Of a DNA stretch of 64,000 bases, positions 1 to 9,183 are shown piece after piece; positions within the stretch are counted from its first letter, which is position 1, and every line of letters begins with the position of its first letter. The DNA is from Allofrancisella guangzhouensis (GTDB taxonomy: Bacteria; Pseudomonadota; Gammaproteobacteria; Francisellales; Francisellaceae): the NCBI RefSeq assembly GCF_000815225.1, contig NZ_CP010427.1, forward strand, positions 310,001 through 374,000, in the 5' to 3' direction. Made by a program: the position numbers and the translations under genes. The notes below the pieces were generated by a model. The model did not search any database. It was given only the letters and a program-made list of their open reading frames with translations, and had not been told where the DNA came from.

Positions 1-198
1 GGCGCGGTTGTAGAGGAAAGTGTTTTAGTCGGTGCTGGAAGTTTAGTTCCTCCTGGAAAAAAATTAGAGTCTGGCTATATGTATTTAGGTTCACCAGTAA
101 AGAAAATCCGCCTATTAAACGAAAAAGAAAAACAAGATATTATAGAAAATGCAAAGCATTATGTTACGACTAAAAATAGATATAAAGCAGAAATTTAA
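1..198 (+). CDS. Gamma-carbonic anhydrase-like protein (YrdA family), C-terminal part
   Basis: The window opens inside this reading frame, which runs 65 codons to a TAA. The visible part starts with a left-handed beta-helix rung (residues GAVVEESVLVGAGSLVPPGK) followed by the segment YLGSPVKKIR and a C-terminal helix. This is the usual end of the YrdA/CaiE-type gamma-carbonic anhydrase family: hexapeptide repeats, then a G-[SN]-P-A-[KR]-x-[IV]-R-like segment. The zinc-binding histidines lie upstream and are not visible, so activity cannot be judged. The stop codon lies inside the start of lolB (about 50 nt overlap), so the two genes are probably cotranscribed. Family assignment is fairly safe; the substrate is not. 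Confidence 0.75.
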   Translation, partial: GAVVEESVLVGAGSLVPPGKKLESGYMYLGSPVKKIRLLNEKEKQDIIENAKHYVTTKNRYKAEI

Positions 199-787
199 GT
201 TTGCTATATTTTTTATATTATCGACTCTATTAGTTGCATGTTCTACTTTGGATATAAACACTATGGATGCACATAGGAAGTTCAATAGAGCTAAATTAGA
301 CTCACAATTGTTAGATCTTGATAAATGGCAAACTAGTGGTGTGATAGGTATTATTTATAATAATAAAGCTGACTCTGCTAATTATACTTATTCTCAAGAC
401 AAAGATAGTTTTATTATGAACCTTTATGGACCTTTAGGTATAGGGAAAATAGAAATTTCAGGTGACAAGAACAAAGTCATTTTAAAAGATAGTGAAGGCA
501 AAATTTTTGAAGCTAGAGATGTTAAGACATTAATGCTAGATGAATTAGGTTGGTATATTCCCTTAGAGGGACTAAAATATTGGATCAAAGCTATAGCTGT
601 GCCGCAACTTCAAGCAAATCTCAAATTAAATACTAATAATCTAACAAAGGAACTTTCGCAACAAGGTTGGAAAATAAGCTACCAAAGCTATGAGTTCGTA
701 GATCAAAGATATCCACTCCCAACAAAATTTAGAATGTCTAGAGATAATATTTTATTAAAAGTAGTTATAAAATCATGGCAGATTTAA
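149..787 (+). CDS. lolB: Outer-membrane lipoprotein LolB
   Basis: LolB receives lipoproteins from periplasmic LolA and inserts them into the inner leaflet of the outer membrane. The 212-residue product has a basic N-terminus, a hydrophobic stretch and a lipobox (LLVAC, Cys31), so it should itself be lipidated. The mature part matches LolB in length and in the pattern WQTSGVIGI...[13 protein letters not shown], with a late [11 protein letters not shown] segment. The next gene is ispE, the usual lolB-ispE neighbour in gammaproteobacteria, and it overlaps the last 13 nt. The start is uncertain: ATG at 149 or at 161 would both keep the signal peptide. Either overlaps the end of the carbonic anhydrase-like gene. 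Identity is well supported by lipobox plus context. Confidence 0.85.
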   Translation: MQSIMLRLKIDIKQKFKFAIFFILSTLLVACSTLDINTMDAHRKFNRAKLDSQLLDLDKWQTSGVIGIIYNNKADSANYTYSQDKDSFIMNLYGPLGIGKIEISGDKNKVILKDSEGKIFEARDVKTLMLDELGWYIPLEGLKYWIKAIAVPQLQANLKLNTNNLTKELSQQGWKISYQSYEFVDQRYPLPTKFRMSRDNILLKVVIKSWQI

Positions 788-1602
788 AAATTAAAGCATA
801 CAATAGTTTTGCAAAGATAAATCTATTTTTACATGTGCTTAACAAACGTGATGATGGTTACCATAATTTACAGACTTGGTTTACTTTTGTAGATTTGAAA
901 GATCAGTTGAAATTTAATTTCAATACCTCAACTAACATAAATATAAAAAGCGATATAACAATAGCCTCAAAAGAGGATAATTTAATTTTTAAGGCAATTA
1001 AAATATTTCAGCAAGCCTATGGTGTGCAATGTGTTGGTGTTGATATTGAAGTGATTAAAAATATTCCAATGGGTGCAGGTTTAGGCGGTGGTAGCTCAAA
1101 TGCAGCAACTACTCTTATAGCTATGCGTGATCACTATACTCCAGATGTTAAAAACTCGGAAATGATAAGTTTGGCGACAAAACTTGGAGCAGATGTACCA
1201 ATTTTTTTATATGGTCGTTCTGCATGGGCAGAAGGTGTTGGTGAAGTATTGTATCCAAAGGATTTCAACACTAAGTTTGTTCTGTTGGTTAAGCCAAATA
1301 TTCATATTAATACAAAGGAATCTTTTGGTAGTAAGGAACTTATTAAAAGTTCTAAACTATTGTCAAAAGAGTTAGAATTTGATAGTAACATCATGCAAAA
1401 CGTTTTTGAGAAAGTATTTTTTGCAAATTATCCAGATTTTGAGAGTCACCTTAGAAGTTTAGATGCTAATTTTAGAATGACAGGAACTGGATCATGTTTT
1501 TATTTATTTTCAGATGATAGGGCAAGATTGCAGCAACTTGCAACAAAAATCAATAAACCTCTTGACAAGTGGCTAGTTAAGACATTAAACTATGTCTACT
1601 AA
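775..1602 (+). CDS. ispE: 4-diphosphocytidyl-2-C-methyl-D-erythritol kinase
   Basis: IspE phosphorylates the 2-hydroxyl of CDP-methylerythritol in the MEP pathway of isoprenoid synthesis in the cytosol. The 275-residue product begins with the GHMP-kinase pattern ([20 protein letters not shown]), where the Lys and Asn near residue 15 contact substrate. It carries the glycine-rich ATP-binding loop [15 protein letters not shown] near residue 100 and the late motif MTGTGSCFY typical of the third GHMP motif. Length is close to E. coli IspE (283). The start lies within the last codons of lolB, which suggests translational coupling. tRNA-Gln follows 20 nt after the stop on the same strand. Confidence 0.96.
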   Translation: MADLKIKAYNSFAKINLFLHVLNKRDDGYHNLQTWFTFVDLKDQLKFNFNTSTNINIKSDITIASKEDNLIFKAIKIFQQAYGVQCVGVDIEVIKNIPMGAGLGGGSSNAATTLIAMRDHYTPDVKNSEMISLATKLGADVPIFLYGRSAWAEGVGEVLYPKDFNTKFVLLVKPNIHINTKESFGSKELIKSSKLLSKELEFDSNIMQNVFEKVFFANYPDFESHLRSLDANFRMTGTGSCFYLFSDDRARLQQLATKINKPLDKWLVKTLNYVY

Positions 1603-1622
1603 CTTTTAGGTTAGTTGTCTGT

Positions 1623-1697
1623 TGGGCTATCGCCAAGCGGTAAGGCAACGGGTTTTGATCCCGTCATTCCCAGGTTCGAATCCTGGTAGCCCAGCCA
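1623..1697 (+). tRNA. tRNA-Gln (anticodon TTG)
   Basis: A 75-nt cloverleaf can be drawn. The acceptor stem TGGGCTA pairs with TAGCCCA, followed by discriminator G and an encoded CCA. The anticodon loop holds TTTTGAT with anticodon TTG, and the T arm contains GGTTCGAATCC. It lies 20 nt after ispE on the same strand and is probably read from the lolB-ispE transcript. Confidence 0.96.
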
Positions 1698-1806
1698 TAA
1701 AATATTTAACAAATATTCCACTATACCTGAAATAACACCACTGATTTTTTGGCTAAAAATAATATATAATTAGATGATTATAGAACTGAACTAATTATAT
1801 AAAATT

Positions 1807-2715
1807 ATGGAAAATTATCATATTGGTATCTCAGGTCAAAAATGGGGTCAAGTAGAAAAACAACAATGGTTAGTAGAACAAAAGTTTAAGCGCTCTTACC
1901 AAGAAGAAGTAGTCACTAAGATAAAAAAGCTAGCTAAAGACTTTGATATAGAAATATATGGCAAGTTAGAGTATCCATCAGTAGGTAAATATGACTTGTA
2001 CGCTATAAAAACAAAAAACTGGGATGACTCAAATCCATATGTCCTAGTAACTGGTGGGGTGCATGGTTATGAGACAAGTGGAGTTCAGGGAGCTATTAGC
2101 TTCGCGCAAACAAGAGCTTTAGAATATTCAAAATATTTTAATATCATAATTTTACCGTGTATTAGTCCATGGGGTTATGAAACTATCAATCGTTGGAATC
2201 CAGATGCTGTAGATCCTAATCGTTCTTTTTATTTAGGTAGTGCCTCCCTAGAAGCTACCAATGCTATGAAGTATATATTTTCTTTTAATGTGAATATATC
2301 TATGCATATAGATTTACATGAGACTACAGATACTGATGATAGTGAATTTAGGCCGGCACTAGCTGCTAGAGATGCTATAGTAATCGATAAATGGGGTATA
2401 ACAGATGGATTTTACCTAGTAGCAAATCAAAATAAGCTTGAGAGGGGTTTTCAAGAGTATATAATCGCTGCTGTAACTAAAGTTACTCATATAGCAAAGA
2501 TTGATGATAAAGGACAAATATCTGGAGAAAAAGCAGTTATTGACGGTTTAACAGAATGTGATTCAGCAGGTTCAAAACTTTGTATGTCATTTACTGATGC
2601 TGAGTACACGACTACAACAGAAGTTTACCCAGATAGTCTTAAAACTAATCCTGATGAATGTATACAAGCACAAGTCGAAGCAGTAGTTGCTGCATTAGAG
2701 TATTTGAAATTATAA
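1807..2715 (+). CDS. M14-type zinc carboxypeptidase/deacylase family protein
   Basis: This 302-residue protein has the metal-ligand pattern of M14 zinc peptidases. HGYE (His86, Glu89) supplies the first two ligands, DPNRSF (near 136-141) matches the NP-R substrate-binding block, and HIDLHETTD supplies the third His (167 or 171). A late TTTEVYPD (Glu272) fits the catalytic Glu. The same fold serves carboxypeptidases and aspartoacylase/succinylglutamate desuccinylase-like deacylases, so the substrate is open. There is no signal peptide, so it should act in the cytoplasm. The next gene, yggT, begins 30 nt after its stop. I did not recognise a specific gene name. Confidence 0.75.
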   Translation: MENYHIGISGQKWGQVEKQQWLVEQKFKRSYQEEVVTKIKKLAKDFDIEIYGKLEYPSVGKYDLYAIKTKNWDDSNPYVLVTGGVHGYETSGVQGAISFAQTRALEYSKYFNIIILPCISPWGYETINRWNPDAVDPNRSFYLGSASLEATNAMKYIFSFNVNISMHIDLHETTDTDDSEFRPALAARDAIVIDKWGITDGFYLVANQNKLERGFQEYIIAAVTKVTHIAKIDDKGQISGEKAVIDGLTECDSAGSKLCMSFTDAEYTTTTEVYPDSLKTNPDECIQAQVEAVVAALEYLKL

Positions 2716-2744
2716 GAGCAAAGCAAGGTCGGAGTCAGTTTAGA

Positions 2745-3308
2745 ATGTTAAGTGGAATTATAAATGTCGCAGAATTTCTTATAAATATAGTTTTTGGATT
2801 ATATGCTTTTATTCTTTTATTTAGATTTTTCTTACAATGGGTGAAAGCAGATTTCTATAATCCTATTTCCCAGCTAGTCATGCGAGCGACAAATATAATT
2901 ATTCTCCCTATAAGAAAGTTTGTACCTGGTTTTTTTGGCTTAGATTGGTCATGTATAGTTGCGACATATTTTATTTTTATTTTAGAAAATCTACTTTTAG
3001 CTTTACTAAAGGGTTTGGGTATAAGTTTAGTGTTTATATTAGCTAAGCCTATTTTAGATATAGTTTTTGCTGTTATAAATATGTATGTATACTTAATAAT
3101 AATTAGAGCTATAGCTAGCTGGTTTATCCAAGGTGGATATAACCCTTTGTTTATAATCATATTTCAAGTTACAGAACCTTTGTTAGTCACAGCGAGAAGG
3201 TTGATAAAACCGCGTTCAGGTTTTGATTTTTCACCTATTATTGTAGTGGTAAGCTTATTTTGTATCCAGATTTTTCTACAAAGTATACTATTACAGTTGT
3301 TCTTGTAA
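2745..3308 (+). CDS. yggT: YggT family integral membrane protein
   Basis: YggT proteins are small inner-membrane proteins made of two copies of a YGGT domain. Their role is not well established; they are often linked to osmotic or cell-envelope functions. The 187-residue product shows two similar halves, each with two hydrophobic segments and a short conserved loop. RFFLQWVKADFYNPISQ in the first half matches RAIASWFIQGGYNPLF in the second, and both are followed by a conserved Pro-rich turn. I start at ATG 2745; an upstream in-frame extension to 2658 would run into the peptidase gene and looks unlike the family. yggU follows 5 nt later, the common yggT-yggU pairing. Confidence 0.85.
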   Translation: MLSGIINVAEFLINIVFGLYAFILLFRFFLQWVKADFYNPISQLVMRATNIIILPIRKFVPGFFGLDWSCIVATYFIFILENLLLALLKGLGISLVFILAKPILDIVFAVINMYVYLIIIRAIASWFIQGGYNPLFIIIFQVTEPLLVTARRLIKPRSGFDFSPIIVVVSLFCIQIFLQSILLQLFL

Positions 3309-3313
3309 GTTAG

Positions 3314-3580
3314 ATGTATAAGGTATCTGTATATATTCAACCAAATTCCTCAAAAACTGAAATTTGTAGAGAATATAAGAGTTCTTTAAAGATAAAAATA
3401 TCATCTCCAGCTGTAGATGGTAAAGCTAATAAAGCTGTAATAGATTTTTTATCCAAGCAATTTAAGATTAAAAAGAAAAATATAATTATAGTTAAAGGTA
3501 TAACATCTAGACAAAAAGTTATAGCTTTAAATGTAGATAAAATTCCAGATTTATTAGAAGGGTACCTAAATCTTTCTTAA
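3314..3580 (+). CDS. yggU: YggU family (DUF167) protein
   Basis: This 88-residue protein is a typical DUF167/YggU member. It has the early QPNSSKTEI segment, the central VDGKANKAVIDFLSKQF block, which is the family hallmark (DGKAN), and the following VKGITSRQKVI strand-helix. The fold is known in homologues but the function is not. It sits 5 nt after yggT, a pairing seen in many proteobacteria. Its last 15 nt overlap the convergent acetyltransferase gene on the other strand, leaving no room for a separate terminator between the two transcripts. Confidence 0.9.
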   Translation: MYKVSVYIQPNSSKTEICREYKSSLKIKISSPAVDGKANKAVIDFLSKQFKIKKKNIIIVKGITSRQKVIALNVDKIPDLLEGYLNLS

Positions 3581-3988
3581 AACCATTCGATAAGCTGAAT
3601 CTCCACTTTGATAGTATTTTGGAATAGTTTTATAAATAGCAAAGCTTAGTTTTTGATAAAGAGCTATAGCATTTGAATTATTTACATTAACTTCTAAGTA
3701 TATGTTTTTTTTCGAATTAGTTATTAGGTAATTAAGTAAATTTTTTCCAATACCTTTACCTTGGAATTTCTTAGTTACAGCTAAAGAATATACTCGGATG
3801 CTTTTTTTATATTCAAAGCAAAGTATATAACCAGCTAACTGGTCACTTATCTTAGCAACAAAAAATAGTTTCTGCTTTTTTATATTGTATCTAAATTGTC
3901 TCTTAGATATTTGGTCACAATTAAAAAGAGAATATTCTAAATCTACAAGTGATTGTAGATCATCTAGATTAGCTTTATAAATTTGCAT
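3566..3988 (-). CDS. GNAT-family N-acetyltransferase (RimI-like)
   Basis: The 140-residue product has the GNAT fold order. There is a variable N-terminal strand-helix, then the acetyl-CoA pyrophosphate loop VTKKFQGKGIGKNLLNYL (Q/R-x-x-G-x-G/A), then LEVNVNNSNAIALYQKLSF, which is the RimI-type N-x-x-A-x-x-[LF]-Y-x-x-x-G/S-F motif. The stop is TAA at 3566. The gene starts inside the end of the upstream ATP-grasp gene (14-nt overlap), so the two are almost certainly translationally coupled. The association suggests modification of a peptide or amino acid substrate shared by the two enzymes; that is inference. The exact substrate cannot be read from the sequence. Confidence 0.85.
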   Translation of the reverse strand: MQIYKANLDDLQSLVDLEYSLFNCDQISKRQFRYNIKKQKLFFVAKISDQLAGYILCFEYKKSIRVYSLAVTKKFQGKGIGKNLLNYLITNSKKNIYLEVNVNNSNAIALYQKLSFAIYKTIPKYYQSGDSAYRMVLRKI

Positions 3989-5447
3989 AAGGTAATTTCT
4001 TATAGTTCATCCTGTTTAGGAATTCTAACATTATAGTTGAATAAAGTTGTTCGCCTACATAAGCATCTTCTATATCAGAGTCAATAGATGGGTTATCATT
4101 AATTTCTATAACCATAGGTTTACCATTGACTACCTTAATATCTATACCATACAAGCCATTACCGATAGTTTTTGCAGCTTTAATAGCAGTTTTTATTATA
4201 GATTTTTCAACTTGATGTATAGCAAAAGCCTCTGTGTTACCATGTTGAGTAGATTTTTTACTATGGTTAGTTATTTGCCAATGTCCCTTTGCCATATAGT
4301 ACTTACAGGCGTAGATAGGTTTGTTATTTAATATACCTATACGCCAATCAAATTCAGTGAAATAGTATTTTTGGGCAATGATTATAGATGATTGTTGAAA
4401 CATATTTTCTAAAGTCTTCTGTAATTCTTCAATAGTTGAAGCTTTCTTCACTCCTTTTGAGAATGAGCCATCTGGGATTTTAAGTACTATTGGTAAACTT
4501 AATTCAGCAACTAATTCATCTAAAGGTAAAGTATTATCTTTAAAAATTAACCGGGCTTCAGGAGTTGCTATTTTATTTTTAACTAGTAAATTATGCAGGT
4601 AAACTTTATTTGTACAACAAATTATTGATTTTGTGTCATCTATAACAACTAAATTATTATCTTCTGCTTTTTTAGCAAATCTATAACTATAGTGATTTAT
4701 AGAAGTTGTGGTCCTAATAAATAGCCCATCATACTCAAGTAACTTCATATAATCATCTTGAGTAATCATATCTACATATATTCCTAATTGGTTAGCAGCT
4801 TTTTTGAAGTTTCTTAACGCTTTAGGGTCACTAGGTGAAAGAATTTCGTTAGGATCATGTAAAATAGCAAGATCATATTGATAGGTTTTCTTATTTTTCT
4901 TTTTACGCCAAACTTTAGTACTAAAATTATTTAATGCTTCAGCAAATAGGCTTTGTTCTTGATCACTTAGTGAGCTTATATTAGCTATTTCTAGATTTTT
5001 GAAATGCCAAAGGGAGTCTTTTTTTTCTAGTTTTATTGACAATAATGGAGCTGGATACATTTCAAATAGCTTTTTAGCTATTTTTTCAAAGCCTTTTAGA
5101 TTTGTTGCTCCAAAGAAAATTCTAATATCTACTATATTATTTTTAGCAATATGATTAAGAGCATTATGGTTTATTTTTAGAGCAAGTTCAGTAAGATGTA
5201 TTTTTTCAAAATGTTTTATATTGTTAAGAGTTGTTACACTTGGAATTATTGTATCATTATTAGCTTTTGCTAGTAGGCAGGCATAGTACCCTTGTTCTAA
5301 ATATGCCATTTTCTCTGACAAATTAATTATATAGCTTGGTTTTTGGCTTATATTTTGTAGATATCTATCTATAGTTATTAAATTTTCTGATGGATAGTAA
5401 GGCGACCAATCGTTTTTATGATCGATAAGTATTTTTAGAGATTTCAT
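3975..5447 (-). CDS. RimK-like ATP-grasp ligase with RLAN-type N-terminal domain
   Basis: The 490-residue protein has about 190 residues of N-terminal domain resembling the RimK-like ATP-grasp N-terminal (RLAN) family. A RimK-type ATP-grasp region follows. Visible ATP-grasp features are NKVYLHNLLVKNKIATPEA, the nucleotide-binding strand LPIVLKIPDGSFSKGV, and the metal-binding block GKPMVIEINDNPSID near residue 450 (E-x-N-D-N). Such enzymes join a carboxylate to an amine using ATP, as in RimK adding glutamate to ribosomal protein S6. The gene is followed with overlap by a GNAT acetyltransferase. Similar ATP-grasp/GNAT pairings have been noted in other bacteria, from memory. Product and target are unknown. 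Confidence 0.85.
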   Translation of the reverse strand: MKSLKILIDHKNDWSPYYPSENLITIDRYLQNISQKPSYIINLSEKMAYLEQGYYACLLAKANNDTIIPSVTTLNNIKHFEKIHLTELALKINHNALNHIAKNNIVDIRIFFGATNLKGFEKIAKKLFEMYPAPLLSIKLEKKDSLWHFKNLEIANISSLSDQEQSLFAEALNNFSTKVWRKKKNKKTYQYDLAILHDPNEILSPSDPKALRNFKKAANQLGIYVDMITQDDYMKLLEYDGLFIRTTTSINHYSYRFAKKAEDNNLVVIDDTKSIICCTNKVYLHNLLVKNKIATPEARLIFKDNTLPLDELVAELSLPIVLKIPDGSFSKGVKKASTIEELQKTLENMFQQSSIIIAQKYYFTEFDWRIGILNNKPIYACKYYMAKGHWQITNHSKKSTQHGNTEAFAIHQVEKSIIKTAIKAAKTIGNGLYGIDIKVVNGKPMVIEINDNPSIDSDIEDAYVGEQLYSTIMLEFLNRMNYKKLPYANL

Positions 5448-5601
5448 ATGGTCCTTAAATATATGATGGACTAAAAAGCATTATTATTATCTACCTTTTC
5501 TTTAAAAATACAACCTAAAAAAAAATATTAATAATTTTATATTTTTAGCTTAAAAAAGTTTATTAGATAATATAGTCTTATAGTGTTGGTAAATAAAAAA
5601 T

Positions 5602-7635
5602 GTGTGTAAAGAGTTGGTTATAATTCGATGGTTACTTGTTTTACCTATTTTATGCTGTTTAAGTTCATGTAAGCCATATCATGATATAGAAAACTATAAA
5701 TATGATAACAGCATTATTTTAACTGGAGTTGTTAGCTCAATCCCAGAAGATGATAAAAAAGAGTTAGAATTTACCTTCCATTCATACAAATATGGTAACC
5801 TTCTTTTAAAAGCTAACAAAGAATATGCGGTTTACTTAATTCCAGCAAACAAATTACAATTAGAAGTAAAGTTATATAAACCTCATGAGTATAGTAATGT
5901 TAATTCTTTCAATTATGTTGAATATTTGCGGCATAATGGGATAGTTGCTTTAGGTAAGTTAATACCTGATTCTGAGATAAAATTCCAAGGTACAGCTATT
6001 AACTATTTACCTGAGCGATTAAGATATTATTTATATAACTATTTAAAAACTGATTTACAAAACTATAAATCAGTAGAGCTAATATTAGCTCTACTGATTG
6101 GTAAAAAAAATTTTAGTCAAGAGCAACAAAACTTATTTTTAGGATCAGGAACCTCACATTTGATGGTTATATCTGGATTACATGTTGGTTTATTAAGCTT
6201 TATAACTTTTGTGATAGTTAGAGTTTTATGGTCATTTTCGCAAGCATTATGTCGTAAGCTTCCAGCACAATATATAGCAGTATTTTTTTCTATGGTTGTA
6301 GCTTTTATTTATAGCTTGCTCGCAGGTTTTAGTTTACCGACTCAAAGAGCCATTATTATGCTTTCTGTAGTAGCAATATTATGGCTTTTTAAAAAAAGAG
6401 TTTCTGTGGTCAGATCACTTAGTTTAGCTCTAATTTTGATACTAACATTAGATTTAAATTCTATCTATAGCGCTAGTTTATGGCTAAGTTTTTCAGCAGT
6501 AGCATTTCTTATATTCCTTGCAATTATTTTGCAACAATATAAATCAAAGTTTTTATCGTCTTTACTAAGTCAGAGTTATTTGGCTATTTTTCTTATACCA
6601 GTATCAGTATATTTTTTTGGTAGTTTTTCATTGGTTTCAATTGTAGCAAATTTAGTTGCTATTCCTTTAGTTAGCTTGTTAATCGTACCATTATTATTTT
6701 TATGCTTAATTTTGTCATTTTTTGGTATCAAATTGTGGATTATCCCTAGCTTTTTATTAGGAATTTTAAAATCATACTTAGAATTTTTAACTCATCACAT
6801 CCAGTTAGTAAATTATTTGGGATATTTTTCTATTATTGGTTTAATTATAGTTATAGTTGGTTTGATTTTAGTTTTTTTACCCATAGGGAAGTCATTACGT
6901 TTGTTGGGTCTTTCGCTATGTTTAGTTTTCTTCCAACCTTTTGAAAATATCACAAAAAAACATCAAAGTTTTCAGATACATGTATTTGATACAAAAGAAA
7001 CTATGGTCTTGCTGCAAGATGATGGGATAAGCTTGCTTTATACATCAAATAAAAACTTATCTAATAATTTCTCTCTAAAAGCTAATTTATTGAAATATCT
7101 GGAATTACAAGGAATAGATCATTTAGATTATTTAATAGTTTCTGGAGATTCTAATTATACTGATCTTTCTAACATAAGAAAACTAATATCTATAAATACT
7201 ACTATTACTAATATTGCTACAAATATACCTGTCCAGAGATGTGAATATCATAATAACTTTTTATTAGAGCAGGTAAACATTAAGCTTTTAGGAGAAGATA
7301 ATTATTGTTCTATTAGCTTTAAAGTTGGTGAAATTGGGTTTTTAATACTAGATGGCACTTCTATTGCTACGCAACAAAATATTTATAAATTATATAATGG
7401 CGTTATTAGTCCAAATACTATTATTTCATCAAAGGTTCCTTATTTTAAGTTTATTACTAGGTTTAAGCCAGAATCTTTTATATACATTTCAGATAAAAGT
7501 TTAGTAAAAGAGAATATTAGTCTGTTTAGAGATAGTAAAACTAAGATTATAGATACATATAATAATGGGGCAGTTACACTCAAAATTGATAAGCAAAAGA
7601 ATGTCTTTTTAGAGAGTTTATTGAAGAATTATTAA
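5602..7635 (+). CDS. comEC: ComEC/Rec2 family DNA uptake channel
   Basis: ComEC forms the inner-membrane channel that takes up single-stranded DNA during natural transformation. The 677-residue protein has a short N-terminal soluble (OB-like) region and then a Competence domain of many membrane segments. Inside it lie the recognisable block FLGSGTSHLMVISGLHVGLL and the segment LLAGFSLPTQRA. The C-terminal third corresponds to the metallo-beta-lactamase-like domain, but the expected SHxDxDH metal motif reads SGDSNYTDL, so the histidines are missing. The best start is GTG 5602, with no strong ribosome-binding site; the true start may lie a few codons either way. The gene is divergent from the ATP-grasp gene. 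Confidence 0.9.
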   Translation: MCKELVIIRWLLVLPILCCLSSCKPYHDIENYKYDNSIILTGVVSSIPEDDKKELEFTFHSYKYGNLLLKANKEYAVYLIPANKLQLEVKLYKPHEYSNVNSFNYVEYLRHNGIVALGKLIPDSEIKFQGTAINYLPERLRYYLYNYLKTDLQNYKSVELILALLIGKKNFSQEQQNLFLGSGTSHLMVISGLHVGLLSFITFVIVRVLWSFSQALCRKLPAQYIAVFFSMVVAFIYSLLAGFSLPTQRAIIMLSVVAILWLFKKRVSVVRSLSLALILILTLDLNSIYSASLWLSFSAVAFLIFLAIILQQYKSKFLSSLLSQSYLAIFLIPVSVYFFGSFSLVSIVANLVAIPLVSLLIVPLLFLCLILSFFGIKLWIIPSFLLGILKSYLEFLTHHIQLVNYLGYFSIIGLIIVIVGLILVFLPIGKSLRLLGLSLCLVFFQPFENITKKHQSFQIHVFDTKETMVLLQDDGISLLYTSNKNLSNNFSLKANLLKYLELQGIDHLDYLIVSGDSNYTDLSNIRKLISINTTITNIATNIPVQRCEYHNNFLLEQVNIKLLGEDNYCSISFKVGEIGFLILDGTSIATQQNIYKLYNGVISPNTIISSKVPYFKFITRFKPESFIYISDKSLVKENISLFRDSKTKIIDTYNNGAVTLKIDKQKNVFLESLLKNY

Positions 7636-7720
7636 ATTTTTTTATAAAAACAAAAACAAAATTAAATAAAGACTCTTATATGGTACACTCTAGATAACAA
7701 AAAGAAGTAAGAGTTAAAGA

Positions 7721-8413
7721 GTGTTTGCAAAAAAATTAACATTCACATATTTCATTTCTATAGTTTTGATTTTTAATGCTGGTTGGATAGATAGTGTAGT
7801 CCTGTATAAGTCATTTGGTGCTAGTGTTGCAGCAATGACAGGTAACTATAGAATTTTAGGTCATAGTATAGCTGATTACGATTGGTATTTTGCCTATGAA
7901 GTGGTTGTTCTAGTCTTTGGATTTATTATAGGAGCTGCTATAAATGGTATTGTGATCAAAACAGATAGTTATGTTATCTCAGAAGAGCATACAAAATCTT
8001 TAATTTTGCAGAGCTTTGTGATGTTAACAGGAACGATCCTTATAGATGTATTTACTCATCATAGAGTTATTGATGACCTTTTTCTGGCTATGGCGATGGG
8101 TATGCAAAATAGCTTTACAACCTTATTTTTCGGTAGTTTTGCTCGTACGACCCATATGACTGGTACTACAACGGATTTGGGTATAGAAATAGGCAGAGCT
8201 TTAAAGGGGTCAAGAAAAGACCTTTGGAAAATCCCTTTCTTTTTTGTATGTATAATAATCTTTATCGTAGGAAACGCTGCAGGTGTTTTTTGGGTTAGAA
8301 TTTTTGGGCAGTATTTTACACTTATGCTTTTTCCTTCCGTGTTGTTACCAATCTTTGTAGGAGTTATGATCCTTTGGACGTATAGTATGAAAGTAAAACA
8401 GCATCATCCATAA
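7721..8413 (+). CDS. DUF1275 (YoaK-like) integral membrane protein
   Basis: The 230-residue protein has about six hydrophobic segments. It shows the DUF1275 pattern: FNAGWIDSVVLYKSFG in helix one, the short motif AAMTGNY, and a later MGMQNSFTTLFFG...TTHMTGTTTDLG block, which matches the family's G-x-Q-N-A...T-x-M-T-G-x signature. The family's function is not established. The start is GTG 7721, the only start that keeps the first membrane helix whole. The gene is a single unit, ending against a hairpin terminator at 8442-8488 shared with the convergent secreted-protein gene. Confidence 0.8.
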   Translation: MFAKKLTFTYFISIVLIFNAGWIDSVVLYKSFGASVAAMTGNYRILGHSIADYDWYFAYEVVVLVFGFIIGAAINGIVIKTDSYVISEEHTKSLILQSFVMLTGTILIDVFTHHRVIDDLFLAMAMGMQNSFTTLFFGSFARTTHMTGTTTDLGIEIGRALKGSRKDLWKIPFFFVCIIIFIVGNAAGVFWVRIFGQYFTLMLFPSVLLPIFVGVMILWTYSMKVKQHHP

Positions 8414-8441
8414 ATGGTAAACAAATAGTAAAACAAAAAGC

Positions 8442-8488
8442 AAAACATTTTAGAAAAATTGGCAACATAATTTCTAAAAATGTTTTTT
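8442..8488. terminator. Probable bidirectional terminator
   Basis: An inverted repeat pairs AAAACATTTTAGAAA (8442-8456) with TTTCTAAAAATGTTTT (8471-8486), with one bulged base. Both sides carry A/T runs, so it can end transcripts from either side. It lies between the convergent DUF1275 gene and the small secreted-protein gene. Confidence 0.7.
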
Positions 8489-8517
8489 AATGAAAAAAAT
8501 TTATATACAGAAGCTTT

Positions 8518-8916
8518 TCAATCTACATCTTTTACACAAGGGACTAGGTTCATTTTTTTTAATTCTTCCCATGATTTACTAGGACAGTCTTTATTTTTTT
8601 CCACTGGCATGCAGTACCCTTCCCAACCTCTATATTTTTGAATTTCAAGACATTTTTTAAAGCTTTTAACGCTTAAGTAGGCAGGCGTCCATGTAGCTGG
8701 ATTTGAGCCGACTAATTGTTCTTTTTGCTTAGATTGACCAATTTTTTGTATTTTAGTTTCATCGATGTTTTTAGAAACAGGTGGGGTGTCTATTGATATT
8801 TGCTGCGTACTAACAGTACTTGATCCAGATGTTATATTTATACTCGTGCCTTTGTAAGTATTTGCAAAACTAAGAGTCGTAATAAAAGTAAGACTCAAAA
8901 AAAACGTTTTCTTCAT
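8518..8916 (-). CDS. Small secreted protein of unknown function
   Basis: The 132-residue product has a clear Sec signal peptide (MKKTFFLSLTFITTLSFA, probably cut before Asn-Thr). The mature part is a low-complexity Ser/Thr/Gln-rich linker up to about residue 70, then a compact C-terminal region with four cysteines (KKCLEIQKYRGWEGYC, KDCPSKSW and LVPCVKD). The even number of cysteines suggests two disulfides in a periplasmic or secreted protein. I recognise no family. The repeated Trp-Gly/Trp-Glu context near the cysteines is reminiscent of small Francisella-specific exported proteins, but this is only impression. Confidence 0.7.
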   Translation of the reverse strand: MKKTFFLSLTFITTLSFANTYKGTSINITSGSSTVSTQQISIDTPPVSKNIDETKIQKIGQSKQKEQLVGSNPATWTPAYLSVKSFKKCLEIQKYRGWEGYCMPVEKNKDCPSKSWEELKKMNLVPCVKDVD

Positions 8917-9183
8917 GTATTAATATTTAGTATTTTATTGTTAGTTATATAATATTTATTTTTTTATTAGTATTCAAGGAGTAGTTACTTTGATAATACT
9001 TGTTTAATTTATAGTTTGGACAAAACATAAATTTTAGCAAATTTTTCTTTTTAAAAACTATAGTTTTAGATGTTGTATTATTAGATGTACTTTTGTTTCT
9101 AAATGCCTGTGTAAAAGATATTATCCATATGGTTATATGTTTGTTTAGTTGATAATATTTTCTTGGGAGTTTTAGGTTATTTT

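Noticed and set aside
9054-9067. Perfect palindrome AAAACTATAGTTTT after the ClC gene
   Set aside because: It has no loop, lies in A/T-rich DNA where short palindromes are common, and shows no clear role.
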